35,372 nt of DNA, taken from assembly GCA_945861415.1 (NCBI GenBank), contig CAMAUV010000046.1, positions 1-35,372 on the forward strand. The letters run 5' to 3'. The translations under genes were made by a program, and so were the position numbers. The notes beneath the pieces were generated by a model. The model did not search any database. It was not told the origin of the DNA and saw only the letters and a list, made by a program, of their open reading frames with translations. This stretch comes from Akkermansia muciniphila. Lineage in GTDB: Bacteria > Verrucomicrobiota > Verrucomicrobiia > Verrucomicrobiales > V1-33. Of the stretch, positions 25,081 through 33,140 are shown in pieces; positions within the stretch are counted from its first letter, which is position 1, and each line of letters begins with the position of its first letter.

Positions 25081-25809
25081 ATGAACCAACCAGACATCCC
25101 CGCGCCAACTCCGTCCCCAGCGACCTGTCATATCAAGCCGGACCCCATGGCGCTGCTCCCCATGGAGCCGGGCACCGGCAATGTCATCGCCGCACTTCTC
25201 AAGACGCCCGGAGCCATTTTACACGAACTCACCGGCGGCGGCCGCCCGCGTTTAGTTGTTGGGAGCCTGATCGGCATTACTCTGATGGGGCTTGCCGTTT
25301 TCGGTGGCATCACCGCCAGTATTTCGGAAAGTCAGTGGTGGCATCCGGTGGTCAAAATTTCCGCCGGCACGCTGTTCGCTGCCGTCATCTGCCTGCCCAG
25401 CCTCTATATCTTCGCGGCGCTGAGCGGCATCATTCTGCCACTGCGCGCCGTGGCCGGGCTGCTTTTCAGCGTGACCGGGCTGTCAGCGCTTATCCTTACC
25501 GGATTCACTCCGCTGATTTGGGTGCTCGGCACCAGTACGGCCAGCGTGATCGTGCCGGGGGCTCTATTGCTGCTGGTGTGGCTGATTGCTGTATTTTTTG
25601 GCACCGGGCTGCTCATCCGGTGCGGACGCGCGCTGGGCATGACTCACCGTCTGCACCTGATGCTCTGGTCGGGCATGTTTCTGCTGGTGACCCTGCAGGT
25701 GAGTTGCGCGCTGAGGCCCATCCTTGGAGCGGGGAAATCGTTCATGCCGCAGGAAAAGAAGTTCTTTCTGGAGCACTGGGCGGAGCAGATCCGTTTCGCC
25801 GGGGATTGA
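25081..25809 (+). CDS. polytopic membrane protein (Yip1-like), second of a pair
   Basis: 242 residues: a Pro-rich soluble N-terminus (about 1-45), helices near 58-80, 95-120, 122-145, 155-180 and 195-215, and the tail SCALRPILGAG with FFLEHWAEQI that parallels the first gene. The helix order and landmarks (a VKISAGTLFAAV helix, LPSLYIFAALSG, a TPLIWVL stretch matching SPLAFMVV) fit a homologous pair that may form a heterodimer. Start at 25081, five bases after the previous stop. No catalytic motif is seen; the role is unknown. Confidence 0.7.
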   Translation: MNQPDIPAPTPSPATCHIKPDPMALLPMEPGTGNVIAALLKTPGAILHELTGGGRPRLVVGSLIGITLMGLAVFGGITASISESQWWHPVVKISAGTLFAAVICLPSLYIFAALSGIILPLRAVAGLLFSVTGLSALILTGFTPLIWVLGTSTASVIVPGALLLLVWLIAVFFGTGLLIRCGRALGMTHRLHLMLWSGMFLLVTLQVSCALRPILGAGKSFMPQEKKFFLEHWAEQIRFAGD

Positions 25810-25820
25810 CGACCATCGGT

Positions 25821-25841
25821 CCGGTGAGTGGCCGCTCACGG
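25821..25841 (+). other. hairpin after the membrane-protein pair
   Basis: CCGGTGAG and CTCACGG can form a 7-bp stem with one bulged G and a short TGGCCG loop, 12 bases past the preceding stop. No T-run follows. It may weakly separate the pair from the sulfatase-like gene at 25907. Confidence 0.3.
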
Positions 25842-25906
25842 CTTCCTCAGAATGCCGTTGCGTGTCCCCGGCCCCCGCACACGAATAGGCCTGCTCATGA
25901 CATTCT

Positions 25907-28111
25907 ATGACAACTGAGGCTCCTGCGCGCGCCCCACGTGCGATTTCCCTACTGCGCTGGGTCTTCCTATCCGTAATCGTGTGCCAACTGCTGGTTTTTT
26001 CCGGCGGTCTCTCCATGCTCATGCTGGGAGCCGGCAGCATGAACAATAAGTTTCGCGATGTGGCAATGGATCAGTTTCAGTGGTATCTGGCCACCATCAA
26101 CCTTGAGGTTCTGCTCAAGGGCTACCTTCCAGTTTGCCTTGTTTTGACGGCGGTTCTCCTGTTGCCCGTCCGGTGGATGACCCGGAAACAGCAGCAACTA
26201 GGGCGGTGGTCGGTGTTTTGGAGAACAGCTATGTTATTTGGTATGATAACGCTCTTTCTCTCACTCCGCATGGTCTATGAACGTCCCTACATTCTGGATG
26301 GGCTGGGGAATTCCCACTGGCTGTTGAGCCTGCGTGATGCAGTGCCGGGAGTGATCCGCGAAACGGTTTTCCCCGCCATGGCCGAATGGATTCCCCTCTT
26401 GGCGGCGGCTGGTTTGCTACTTTATTACTTCAACGCCCTGCTGCTGCGCTGCTTCCCGCACTGGCAGCCCGGCACGCGGCGCACCACCGCCTTCGCCAAA
26501 CTCTGCGTCTTTGGCTTCGCGGTCTGGGCCATTCCTGCATGGAACGGGCGTGCGGCCACTACGGCTCGTGCTGACAAGCGACCTAATGTCATCATCATCG
26601 GCAGCGACTCCCTCCGCGCGGATCACTTGTCCTGCAATGGCTACCACCGGGTGACCACACCTGCTATTGATGCTCTGGCGAAAGAGTCGGTGAACTTCCA
26701 GAAATGCTTCACTCCGATCGCCAGCACCCTAGAGTCCATCACCTCGATGCACTCCAGCCAGTATCCTCATACCCACGGTCTGCAGCACATGTTTCCCAAC
26801 CGGGAGCAGGTGGCGAGGGTAACCAAAGAGTCCCCCAAACTGGCGCAGTTAATGCGGGATCAGGGTTACGACACTAAGGTCATGGGCGACTGGTGCGCCG
26901 GCGTTTTCGAGGTGCTGCCGCTGGGCTTTGAAAAAGTTGATGGGACAACCTTCGACAATTTCAAGGTCTACATTAGTCAGGCCATCTACATGGCCCACCC
27001 GGTGCTCCCTCTCTATTTTGACAACCCCCTCGGCTATTGGCTCTTCCCCAAGATGGAGAGTAGCGCGTTCTTTGTAACGCCGGAAGTGGTCACGGACCGC
27101 GCAGTGGAACGCCTCGCGGAGCAGTCAAAGAGCGACAAGCCATTCTTCTGGAAGATATTCTATTCCTGCACCCACATTCCCTACACCGCTTCCGGAAAAT
27201 ACGGCAAACTTTTCACAAACCCGGATTACAAAGGCCCGCACAAGAATCAGTTCGACTTCCATGTCGATACGTGGATCGGCTCTACTGACTCCGGTAAAAA
27301 GTGGCAGGTCATGCCGGAGCAGGACGTGGAGCAAATCGTGGGCCTTTACGATGGCGGTGTGCGCCGGTTCGATGATTGCGTGAAGCGGCTCATCGATCAG
27401 CTTAAAGCCACCGGGCAATATGAAAATACTATCATCCTGATAACGTCCGACCACGGGGAGGATCTCTTTGAGCCAAACTGTACTTTCGGCCATGGAATGT
27501 GCTTCAATGGAGGGGACCAGAACAACAACATTCCTGCCATCCTAAAGGTGCCGGGTGGTGAGGCGCGCAGTGTGGACAAAATCACCCGCACGCTCGATTT
27601 CGCCCCGACCCTTCTCGACCTCTGCGGCATACCAGCAGACCCGCGCATGGAGGGTGTGAGCCTTAAACCTTATATTGAGGATCCGAAAGCAGATCTCGGA
27701 CTCGCTTTTTTCGGGGAAACTTCCTATTTGTTCTGCAAGCGCTACATCCCTGGCGAAGAACCACTCCACATCGAACCAATGACGAGCACGACTTTCATTG
27801 ATGAGACTTTCGACTGCCACTTCGTTCTCAAGGACGAGTGGCAGCCACGAGTGCTGGAAACCAAGGAGCGCTGTTTGCGCACCGAACGCTGGAAATTTGT
27901 GTTCACTCCTGGCCAGCATTACCCGATTTACCGGCTTTATGACCTGAAGAATGACCCGCACTGCGAAAGAAATGTGAGTCCACTTTATCCGCAGGTGTTC
28001 GACGCCATGAAGCGCCGCTTGCGTCAGTGGATGGAGTTGAAGAAAGAGACCCGTATCCCGGACATCTTTCCCGACGGCGAACCGCCCCCCCAGCCGCCCG
28101 CTACGTCGTAG
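25907..28111 (+). CDS. membrane-anchored sulfatase-like (alkaline phosphatase superfamily) protein
   Basis: 734 residues. The first 215 hold about five transmembrane helices (near 18-42, 70-88, 105-120, 160-180 and 197-212), then a periplasmic alkaline-phosphatase-fold domain. Metal ligands are visible as SDS (233-235) in NVIIIGSDSLRADH, and D515-H516 in SDHGE with H529 in GHGMCF. At the nucleophile position, where sulfatases have C/S-x-P-x-R, it reads IASTLESITSMHSSQYPH, so the sulfatase maturation motif is absent and S273 or T274 would be the nucleophile. A membrane part plus Ser/Thr nucleophile is the plan of lipoteichoic-acid synthase and phosphoethanolamine transferases, so group transfer onto a surface glycolipid is possible. 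A broken sulfatase is the alternative. Transcribed alongside the membrane pair upstream (97-base gap). Confidence 0.8.
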   Translation: MTTEAPARAPRAISLLRWVFLSVIVCQLLVFSGGLSMLMLGAGSMNNKFRDVAMDQFQWYLATINLEVLLKGYLPVCLVLTAVLLLPVRWMTRKQQQLGRWSVFWRTAMLFGMITLFLSLRMVYERPYILDGLGNSHWLLSLRDAVPGVIRETVFPAMAEWIPLLAAAGLLLYYFNALLLRCFPHWQPGTRRTTAFAKLCVFGFAVWAIPAWNGRAATTARADKRPNVIIIGSDSLRADHLSCNGYHRVTTPAIDALAKESVNFQKCFTPIASTLESITSMHSSQYPHTHGLQHMFPNREQVARVTKESPKLAQLMRDQGYDTKVMGDWCAGVFEVLPLGFEKVDGTTFDNFKVYISQAIYMAHPVLPLYFDNPLGYWLFPKMESSAFFVTPEVVTDRAVERLAEQSKSDKPFFWKIFYSCTHIPYTASGKYGKLFTNPDYKGPHKNQFDFHVDTWIGSTDSGKKWQVMPEQDVEQIVGLYDGGVRRFDDCVKRLIDQLKATGQYENTIILITSDHGEDLFEPNCTFGHGMCFNGGDQNNNIPAILKVPGGEARSVDKITRTLDFAPTLLDLCGIPADPRMEGVSLKPYIEDPKADLGLAFFGETSYLFCKRYIPGEEPLHIEPMTSTTFIDETFDCHFVLKDEWQPRVLETKERCLRTERWKFVFTPGQHYPIYRLYDLKNDPHCERNVSPLYPQVFDAMKRRLRQWMELKKETRIPDIFPDGEPPPQPPATS

Positions 28112-28221
28112 AAGCGGATTGCGGTGCAGGCTGGTTTTCTGTTTTTCTGGAAGACCGCAGATGGAATTGTGCAGGGCGGCCATCGTAGTCAAAATTCACT
28201 GTCGCAAACTACGCCTTTTCG

Positions 28222-28253
28222 TTGACAACGCCCGCCCCCCCTTGTCCTATAAC
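28222..28253 (+). promoter_or_regulatory. sigma70-like promoter of aspC
   Basis: TTGACA (28222-28227) and TATAAC (28248-28253) lie upstream of the aspC start at 28284. The spacer is 20 bp, longer than ideal, but both boxes are close to consensus. The predicted leader is only about 25 bases and carries no Shine-Dalgarno sequence. Confidence 0.55.
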
Positions 28254-28283
28254 GTTCCAGATTTCTTCCCTATCACTTTTCTC

Positions 28284-29450
28284 ATGAGCTTTGTATCTTC
28301 CAAAATCGCCGAACTTTCACCCTCCATTACACTCGCTGTCACTAGTCAGGCTGCGAAAATGAAGAAAGAGGGTATAGACGTGTGCAGCTTCGGTGCTGGC
28401 GAGCCCGACATGGACACGCCGCAGCACATTAAGGATGCCTGCCTCAAGGCCCTCGCTGAAGGGAAGACCAAATACACCGCCTCCTCCGGACTGCTCGAGC
28501 TTCGCGAGGCAATTAGTGACAAGCTCAAAGCCGACAACGGACTCAATTACTCGCCCGACCTCATAAGCGTCAACTGCGGTGCCAAGCACTCCTGCTACAA
28601 CGCTATCCTCGCTTCATGTGGACTAGGTGACGAAGTCATCATTCCCGCTCCTTACTGGACCAGCTATCCGGACATGGTCCGCATCGCCGGAGCCACGCCG
28701 GTCTTCGTTCAGACCACTATGGAAAGCGGTTACAAGATGACCCCGGAACAGTTCGAGGAAGCCATGAGCCCGGCCACCAAAATGGTCATTCTCAACAGCC
28801 CTTCTAACCCTACCGGCGCTGTGTATTCCAGCGCGGAGCTCGAAAAAATCGCGGAGATTGCTACTTCCGAGGACATTCTTATTCTGTCGGACGAGATCTA
28901 TGAAAAGCTTGTCTATGATGAAACCGAGCACGTCTCTATTGCCAGCCTCGGCAAGGAAGTCCAAGACCTGACCATCGTGGTCAACGGCTTCTCCAAAGCC
29001 TACAGCATGACCGGTTGGCGCATAGGCTACACGGCCGCCCCGCGGAAGATTGCTGACGCCATCGATACCATTCAGAGCCACACCACCAGTGCTCCAGCCA
29101 CTTTCGCCCAGTATGGCGCTATCGCCGCCTACCGGGGCGACCAGCAGGTCATCGAAGACATGCGTCAGGAGTTTGACCTCCGCCGCGGCTACATGCTCGG
29201 ACGCTTCTCAAAGATCAACAATGTGAGCATTGTGGAGCCGAAGGGGGCCTTCTACTTCCTCGTGAACATCGGGCGTATGGGCATCAACAGCATGAACTTC
29301 GCTGAAAAGCTGCTCAGCCGTATGCACGTCGCTGTCGTGCCCGGCATTGCCTTTGGGGAGGATGAAACCGTGCGCTTCAGCTATGCCTGCAGCCTCGACG
29401 TCATAAAGAAGGGCCTAGACCGGTTCGAAGAATTCTGCCGCTCGCACTAG
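28284..29450 (+). CDS. aspC: aspartate aminotransferase (class I, type Ib-like)
   Basis: PLP-dependent enzyme that moves the amino group between aspartate and 2-oxoglutarate in the cytoplasm; 388 residues from ATG 28284. Landmarks are FGAGEPDMDTP (37-46), KYTASSGLLELREAI, the cofactor-stacking region with PAPYWTSYPD (121-130), SPSNPTG (172-178), D203 in ILSDEIYEKL, the Schiff-base lysine K238 in NGFSKAYSMTGWRIGY, and the substrate arginine in VRFSYA near the end. A longer frame to 28119 exists but would run through the promoter; MSFVSSKIAELSPS is the family's normal beginning. The type-Ib architecture can in some bacteria also use prephenate; this cannot be told here. It converges with rsuA across a 73-base gap with only a weak 5-bp hairpin. 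Confidence 0.94.
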   Translation: MSFVSSKIAELSPSITLAVTSQAAKMKKEGIDVCSFGAGEPDMDTPQHIKDACLKALAEGKTKYTASSGLLELREAISDKLKADNGLNYSPDLISVNCGAKHSCYNAILASCGLGDEVIIPAPYWTSYPDMVRIAGATPVFVQTTMESGYKMTPEQFEEAMSPATKMVILNSPSNPTGAVYSSAELEKIAEIATSEDILILSDEIYEKLVYDETEHVSIASLGKEVQDLTIVVNGFSKAYSMTGWRIGYTAAPRKIADAIDTIQSHTTSAPATFAQYGAIAAYRGDQQVIEDMRQEFDLRRGYMLGRFSKINNVSIVEPKGAFYFLVNIGRMGINSMNFAEKLLSRMHVAVVPGIAFGEDETVRFSYACSLDVIKKGLDRFEEFCRSH

Positions 29451-29523
29451 GCGTTATTGGCTACAGTTTTATAACTGGAACTGCGGATTTCACGGATGGC
29501 GTTGTAACCAAGGCATTCAGGCT

Positions 29524-30219
29524 TCAGTCGCGCTCCTGCGCGGTTAGTTTTCTCCATTCTCCGGACGGTAGTTTGCCCAGATCGACGCTTCCGGCCCTGG
29601 TGCGGTGGAGCGCTTTGACCGTGCATCCCTGGCTGGCAAACATGCGCCGTACCTGGTGATACTTTCCCTCCGTAATTTGGAGCGTTGCTGTCCGCGAACC
29701 GGTGATTTTCAGTATGGCTGGCCGACAGGGTCGGTCTTCACTCCGCAACATGAGAGTGCCTGAGGCGAAAAGTTCAACTAGGCCGAGAGGGAAATCGGTA
29801 TCCACAGTGGCTTCGTAGACCTTGGGAACCTCGTGGCGGGGAGCTGTCCAGCGGTGTAGAAAATCGCCATCATCGCTTAGGAGAATGAGGCCGCTGGTTT
29901 CGCGGTCGAGACGCCCGACGGTTTCCGGGGCAGGATGACGCTGCATCCATTCCGGGGGTAGCAGATCATAGATGAGCGGGGTCTCTGCGGGATTGTGGGA
30001 GCAGGCATAACCTGCCGGCTTGTGAAAAGCCACCGTAATGCCGCCGGGAAAAGGGACGGGATGCCCTTCCACCAGCACTGTAGCCGGGTCGACTTTCTCA
30101 TCCGGCCGCCGGAACGGGAGTCCATTTATTCCCGTGACGGCACCCGCATTCACCCACGAGGCTGCTTCGCGACGGGAGCAGTAGCCATACCGTGAGAGCA
30201 GTTGGTCCAACCGGATCAC
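29524..30219 (-). CDS. rsuA: 16S rRNA pseudouridine synthase RsuA family
   Basis: 231 residues, the same length as E. coli RsuA, which makes pseudouridine 516 in 16S rRNA. An N-terminal S4 RNA-binding domain (1-60, MIRLDQLLSRYGYCSRREA) precedes the catalytic domain: the catalytic aspartate is D105 in GRLDRETSGLILLSDDG, followed by KVYEATVD and the RsuA-type EGKYHQVRRM. The start is GTG at 30219, overlapping the stop of the preceding small gene as GTGA, so translation is coupled. RluE/RluF-type specificity is the alternative, but length and motifs favour RsuA. Confidence 0.92.
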   Translation of the reverse strand: MIRLDQLLSRYGYCSRREAASWVNAGAVTGINGLPFRRPDEKVDPATVLVEGHPVPFPGGITVAFHKPAGYACSHNPAETPLIYDLLPPEWMQRHPAPETVGRLDRETSGLILLSDDGDFLHRWTAPRHEVPKVYEATVDTDFPLGLVELFASGTLMLRSEDRPCRPAILKITGSRTATLQITEGKYHQVRRMFASQGCTVKALHRTRAGSVDLGKLPSGEWRKLTAQERD

Positions 30220-30658
30220 TTCTTTCTGGGCTTACATTTCTCCGGATTTTGGGGCGCGGTAACTGCGGCTACCGCGGTGCCGTTGGTACACCTTATGCGC
30301 TCCTCTTTGGTCATGGTCATACCGTTTACCAGCAAAGCGCGGGTTCTACACTCACAAAGCGCTGGCAATGCAAGCAAACCCGAGGCTTCTTCCATGGGGA
30401 TATAGAGCTTTCCGGCATCCTGGCGGAAGGCGACGCGATATCCACACAAGTTTCTTTTGCTGTCGCTGCCAGCGTCTGAGCCTCTTCCGGGATCGGCTGT
30501 GTTTCCAACGCCGCAGGCGGTGCCGTGCTGGGCGGTAGCGCTATCGGATCGTAAGCGTGACCGTTAAGGCAGAGGAAGGAGGAGATGAAGGCCGCAAGGA
30601 CAGAACAGAAGCTGTGCGGTTGGATGGTCGAGCGGCGTTTTTCCAAGGTCATGCCCAT
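30216..30658 (-). pseudogene. small exported cysteine-containing protein split by a TG-repeat frameshift
   Basis: Two minus-strand frames make one likely gene. From ATG 30658 (TAATG overlap with the ACT gene stop) come a basic start, a hydrophobic export segment (FCSVLAAFISSFLCLNGHA) and a Pro/Ala/Glu linker ending ATAKET. In another frame the sequence goes on as CGYRVAFRQDAGKLYIPMEE with LCECRTR, EERIRC and EKCKPRKK, ending in a TGA that overlaps the rsuA GTG. Both ends are therefore fitted to the neighbours, but the frames differ. At 30442-30449 the minus strand reads TTGTGTGG; with one TG fewer the whole reads through as KETCGYRVAF, giving about 146 residues. I infer a dinucleotide slippage: mutation, phase variation or sequencing error. 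No family recognised. Confidence 0.6.
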
Positions 30659-31113
30659 TAGCGGCTGATGTCATTTTGTTTGAGGACTTTGTAGCCCTTC
30701 GCAGTTAGGACGGAGGCCCCGAGGTCGATGTCCTCAACGTGCATCACAATGGCACTGAAGCCACCGGGCTGGGCGAGCAGGGGATAGGCGATGTGGATAT
30801 TCGTCTCAGCCTGCAGAAATGCGGTGAGGCACTTTCCGAATCCCTCAGCCCCCTCTTTCAACTGCACCACGAGCACGTCGTTTTTCACATAGGGAATACC
30901 GCGCTCGATAAACAGTGTCCCGACCTGATCCGGATCACTCACAACCAGACGGGCCACAGTGACGTCCACGGAATCCTGGAGACTAATACCCAAGACAAGG
31001 ATCTGGGCATCATGTAGCAGTTTAACGACGCTGAGCAGCGCTCCAACGCGGTTTTGAAGGAAGACGGAGAACTGGGGGACGGTTGGGCTTTGGTGGGTGG
31101 TATCGGTTTCCAT
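30658..31113 (-). CDS. tandem ACT-domain protein
   Basis: 151 residues with two ACT-like regulatory halves: QFSVFLQNRVGALLSVVKLL (about 14-33) with VDVTVARLVVSD, and a second from about 85 with GGFSAIVMHVEDIDLGASVL. ACT domains bind amino acids or related small ligands; a free-standing pair is usually a sensor or a regulatory subunit, as in acetolactate synthase small subunits. No ilv gene is adjacent, so the partner is unknown. The stop overlaps the next start (TAATG). It lies 17 bases after the gene at 31130. Confidence 0.82.
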   Translation of the reverse strand: METDTTHQSPTVPQFSVFLQNRVGALLSVVKLLHDAQILVLGISLQDSVDVTVARLVVSDPDQVGTLFIERGIPYVKNDVLVVQLKEGAEGFGKCLTAFLQAETNIHIAYPLLAQPGGFSAIVMHVEDIDLGASVLTAKGYKVLKQNDISR

Positions 31114-31129
31114 GAGAGGTGAGAAATAG

Positions 31130-31966
31130 TCAGGGCGGAGCAGCGATAGTGCTGTAAATTAGTTCTTTGGTGAGCTTATCCAGCAGCGTGAGGGTTGCAG
31201 CCAGTCGTTCCGCCGCACGAGCGGGAGTCGTCTCGTCTGTCCACAGGTCTTTGAGGCTGCCCATGCCGGCGGCGAGTGCGTTGAGCGACGTGGGATCTTT
31301 GTCTCTCTTTGCGGCTGCGGCGGCTCGCTTTTCTAGGGAGCCGAGAAAGGCATCTGACCAGATACAGGGTACATCCGGTGTTTTTGCCATTTTAGAAGTG
31401 TGGACGGCGGAAATCTGGAGCGTGCGAAGCCAGAGGCCGAGCGTTTCGATTTCCGCGAGCGGTTCATCCATTTGGGCCTTGAGCGTCTTGCTGTGCAGTG
31501 AGACCATGTCTCCTATGGCATCCCGCAGCGCAGCCCAATCCCCGGCCACGGCGAGGTCCGCGAGGCGCTGGCGGCCACTTTCCATGGCTTTACTGATGGA
31601 GAGAGATTTTTCCACGGCAGCCATGTCCATGAGTTGGTTGCGCAGTTGTTGGGCATCGCGTGCTTCAGCGGCGAGGTAGCAGTCCGCCACCAATGCGCCT
31701 AGCACGAGCGCTGTGCGCCGCCGGTCTCCCGCGGAGTCGTGGGCGAGGTCGGGAAAACAAGCACGCCACTGTGGGCGTGTATTTTTGGCCACCGCCGCGA
31801 GGAGTTCCTGCGGGTTGAGTGGAAACCCAGTTTGCTCCCCGGTTGCCGATTTTTCCTCGGCAAAAAGTGACTCCAGCGGCGCAGGCAAAAGCAATGCAGC
31901 CGTAAGGATTAGCAGAAATGGACGAGGAACGAACAAGAGGGGAGGACCAAAGTGTTTCGGTAACAT
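31130..31966 (-). CDS. exported helical protein, unknown function
   Basis: 278 residues from ATG 31966, preferred over ATG 32008 because GGGGGA precedes it at seven bases and the signal peptide then begins normally (LLFVPRPFLLILTAALLLPA, cleavage near residue 36 before EEKS). The mature part is alpha-helical and rich in Ala, Leu, Lys and Asp, with no catalytic motif I recognise; helices such as RRTALVLGALVADCYLAAEA and LADLAVAGDWAALRDAIGDM look amphipathic. It belongs to the minus-strand cluster between the alpha/beta hydrolase and the ACT gene. Confidence 0.7.
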   Translation of the reverse strand: MLPKHFGPPLLFVPRPFLLILTAALLLPAPLESLFAEEKSATGEQTGFPLNPQELLAAVAKNTRPQWRACFPDLAHDSAGDRRRTALVLGALVADCYLAAEARDAQQLRNQLMDMAAVEKSLSISKAMESGRQRLADLAVAGDWAALRDAIGDMVSLHSKTLKAQMDEPLAEIETLGLWLRTLQISAVHTSKMAKTPDVPCIWSDAFLGSLEKRAAAAAKRDKDPTSLNALAAGMGSLKDLWTDETTPARAAERLAATLTLLDKLTKELIYSTIAAPP

Positions 31967-32041
31967 AACAGATCCCCCGGGTCCCGCAACGACTGGAAGT
32001 GATTTCATTGCAAAGTTTCCCAGCCCGGTGCTTCGGCACTT

Positions 32042-33055
32042 TCAGTTGGTCTGCGCCGCTGGAGTTAGCATGACCTGCGCCACCTTATCAAGAATCACCG
32101 GGATAAAGGCCGCGGCAGTGTAATGTCCCGCCGGCAGTTGCTGGTGGTGGCCGTCGATTAGTCCCGCTGCTTTGGCAAAAGCTACGGAGCAGCGGGGTGG
32201 CACCACTTCATCAAATGAACCGCTGAACAGCCATGTGCGGGCGGCATCGACGCGGCAGGCTAGTCGCATGGGCTCAATGACGCGTGTCAACTCGCGGATT
32301 TGGTCCGGAGTGACGCCGGCCTTTTGCGCATCGGCGCGCAGTCTCGCTGCGTCTTTAGCGCCGTGGAGAAGCACGTCCGCGAGATTCCCGCCGGCGAGCA
32401 GCACGAAGTTGTGATCGAACCCCCGGTCCAGTCCACAAACGGTGGAAGTCACAAACCCACCAAGACTGATACCGAGGACGCCAATCCGGCCGGGTTCAAT
32501 CAACGGAAGTACGGACACAGCATCCCGGGAGCGTCTGACATCTGCGATGGCCTGACGTAGCGCCGGCAGCATTTTGCGAATGCCCCCGGACCGCTCGGAA
32601 GTGCGCGCTCCATAGCCGGGCAGGTGGACGAGGAAGGTGTGCAGACCCTTGCCTCTTAATCCCCGGGCGAAAGCCAGCCCCGCCGGCATGGATCTGCCGG
32701 ATTCGTGCACCACCACCACCGCCGGTGCTTTTACCGGACGTCCTTCGGCATCTTTGGCCAGCAGCCATTCCATGGCGACAAGATCATTGGTTTCATCACC
32801 GATGGGCACGGGAGAGGGGAAACGTATTAGCCAGTCTCCCCGGTCTTTTTGAGCGGGTTCGCATTTTACTTCAAAGGCGCCCGGTTCCCAGCGCAGTCCG
32901 GCGAGGCACTCCGCGGCATCGGCATTGTTTTCATGGGAACAGTCGAGTGAATCTTTCGCCGCAAAACCTGCGCCGACTTTGAGGGATACCTCAGCGGATG
33001 TGGGCGAGATCAGCAGCGCGAGCAAGGCAAGGAGAGTGTATACGCGCAGCAACAT
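32042..33055 (-). CDS. exported alpha/beta hydrolase
   Basis: 337 residues from ATG 33055, chosen because a clean signal peptide follows (LLRVYTLLALLALLISPTSA); the longer frame to 33154 would put 33 residues before it. It is an alpha/beta hydrolase of the dienelactone-hydrolase/prolyl-oligopeptidase-like group: AVVVVHESGRSM oxyanion region, HTFLVHLPGYGAR, nucleophile Ser in GVLGISLGGFVTS, acid in FSGSFDEVVPP and His in PAGHYTAA. The triad is complete. Substrate is unknown; esters or peptides of the outer environment are likely. Four cysteines in the mature part (two near the start) may form disulphides. Confidence 0.85.
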   Translation of the reverse strand: MLLRVYTLLALLALLISPTSAEVSLKVGAGFAAKDSLDCSHENNADAAECLAGLRWEPGAFEVKCEPAQKDRGDWLIRFPSPVPIGDETNDLVAMEWLLAKDAEGRPVKAPAVVVVHESGRSMPAGLAFARGLRGKGLHTFLVHLPGYGARTSERSGGIRKMLPALRQAIADVRRSRDAVSVLPLIEPGRIGVLGISLGGFVTSTVCGLDRGFDHNFVLLAGGNLADVLLHGAKDAARLRADAQKAGVTPDQIRELTRVIEPMRLACRVDAARTWLFSGSFDEVVPPRCSVAFAKAAGLIDGHHQQLPAGHYTAAAFIPVILDKVAQVMLTPAAQTN

Positions 33056-33140
33056 GGGGAAAGAATGGTTGATGACTGCTACCCTCTCATGCGCAGGCGC
33101 ATTGTGCAAATCGCGTTTTTTCATACTCCGCACACCCGGC

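Noticed and set aside
29464..29477. CAGTT-TTAT-AACTG hairpin between aspC and rsuA as a bidirectional terminator
   Set aside because: Only five A/T-rich base pairs and no T-run on either side; too weak to call.
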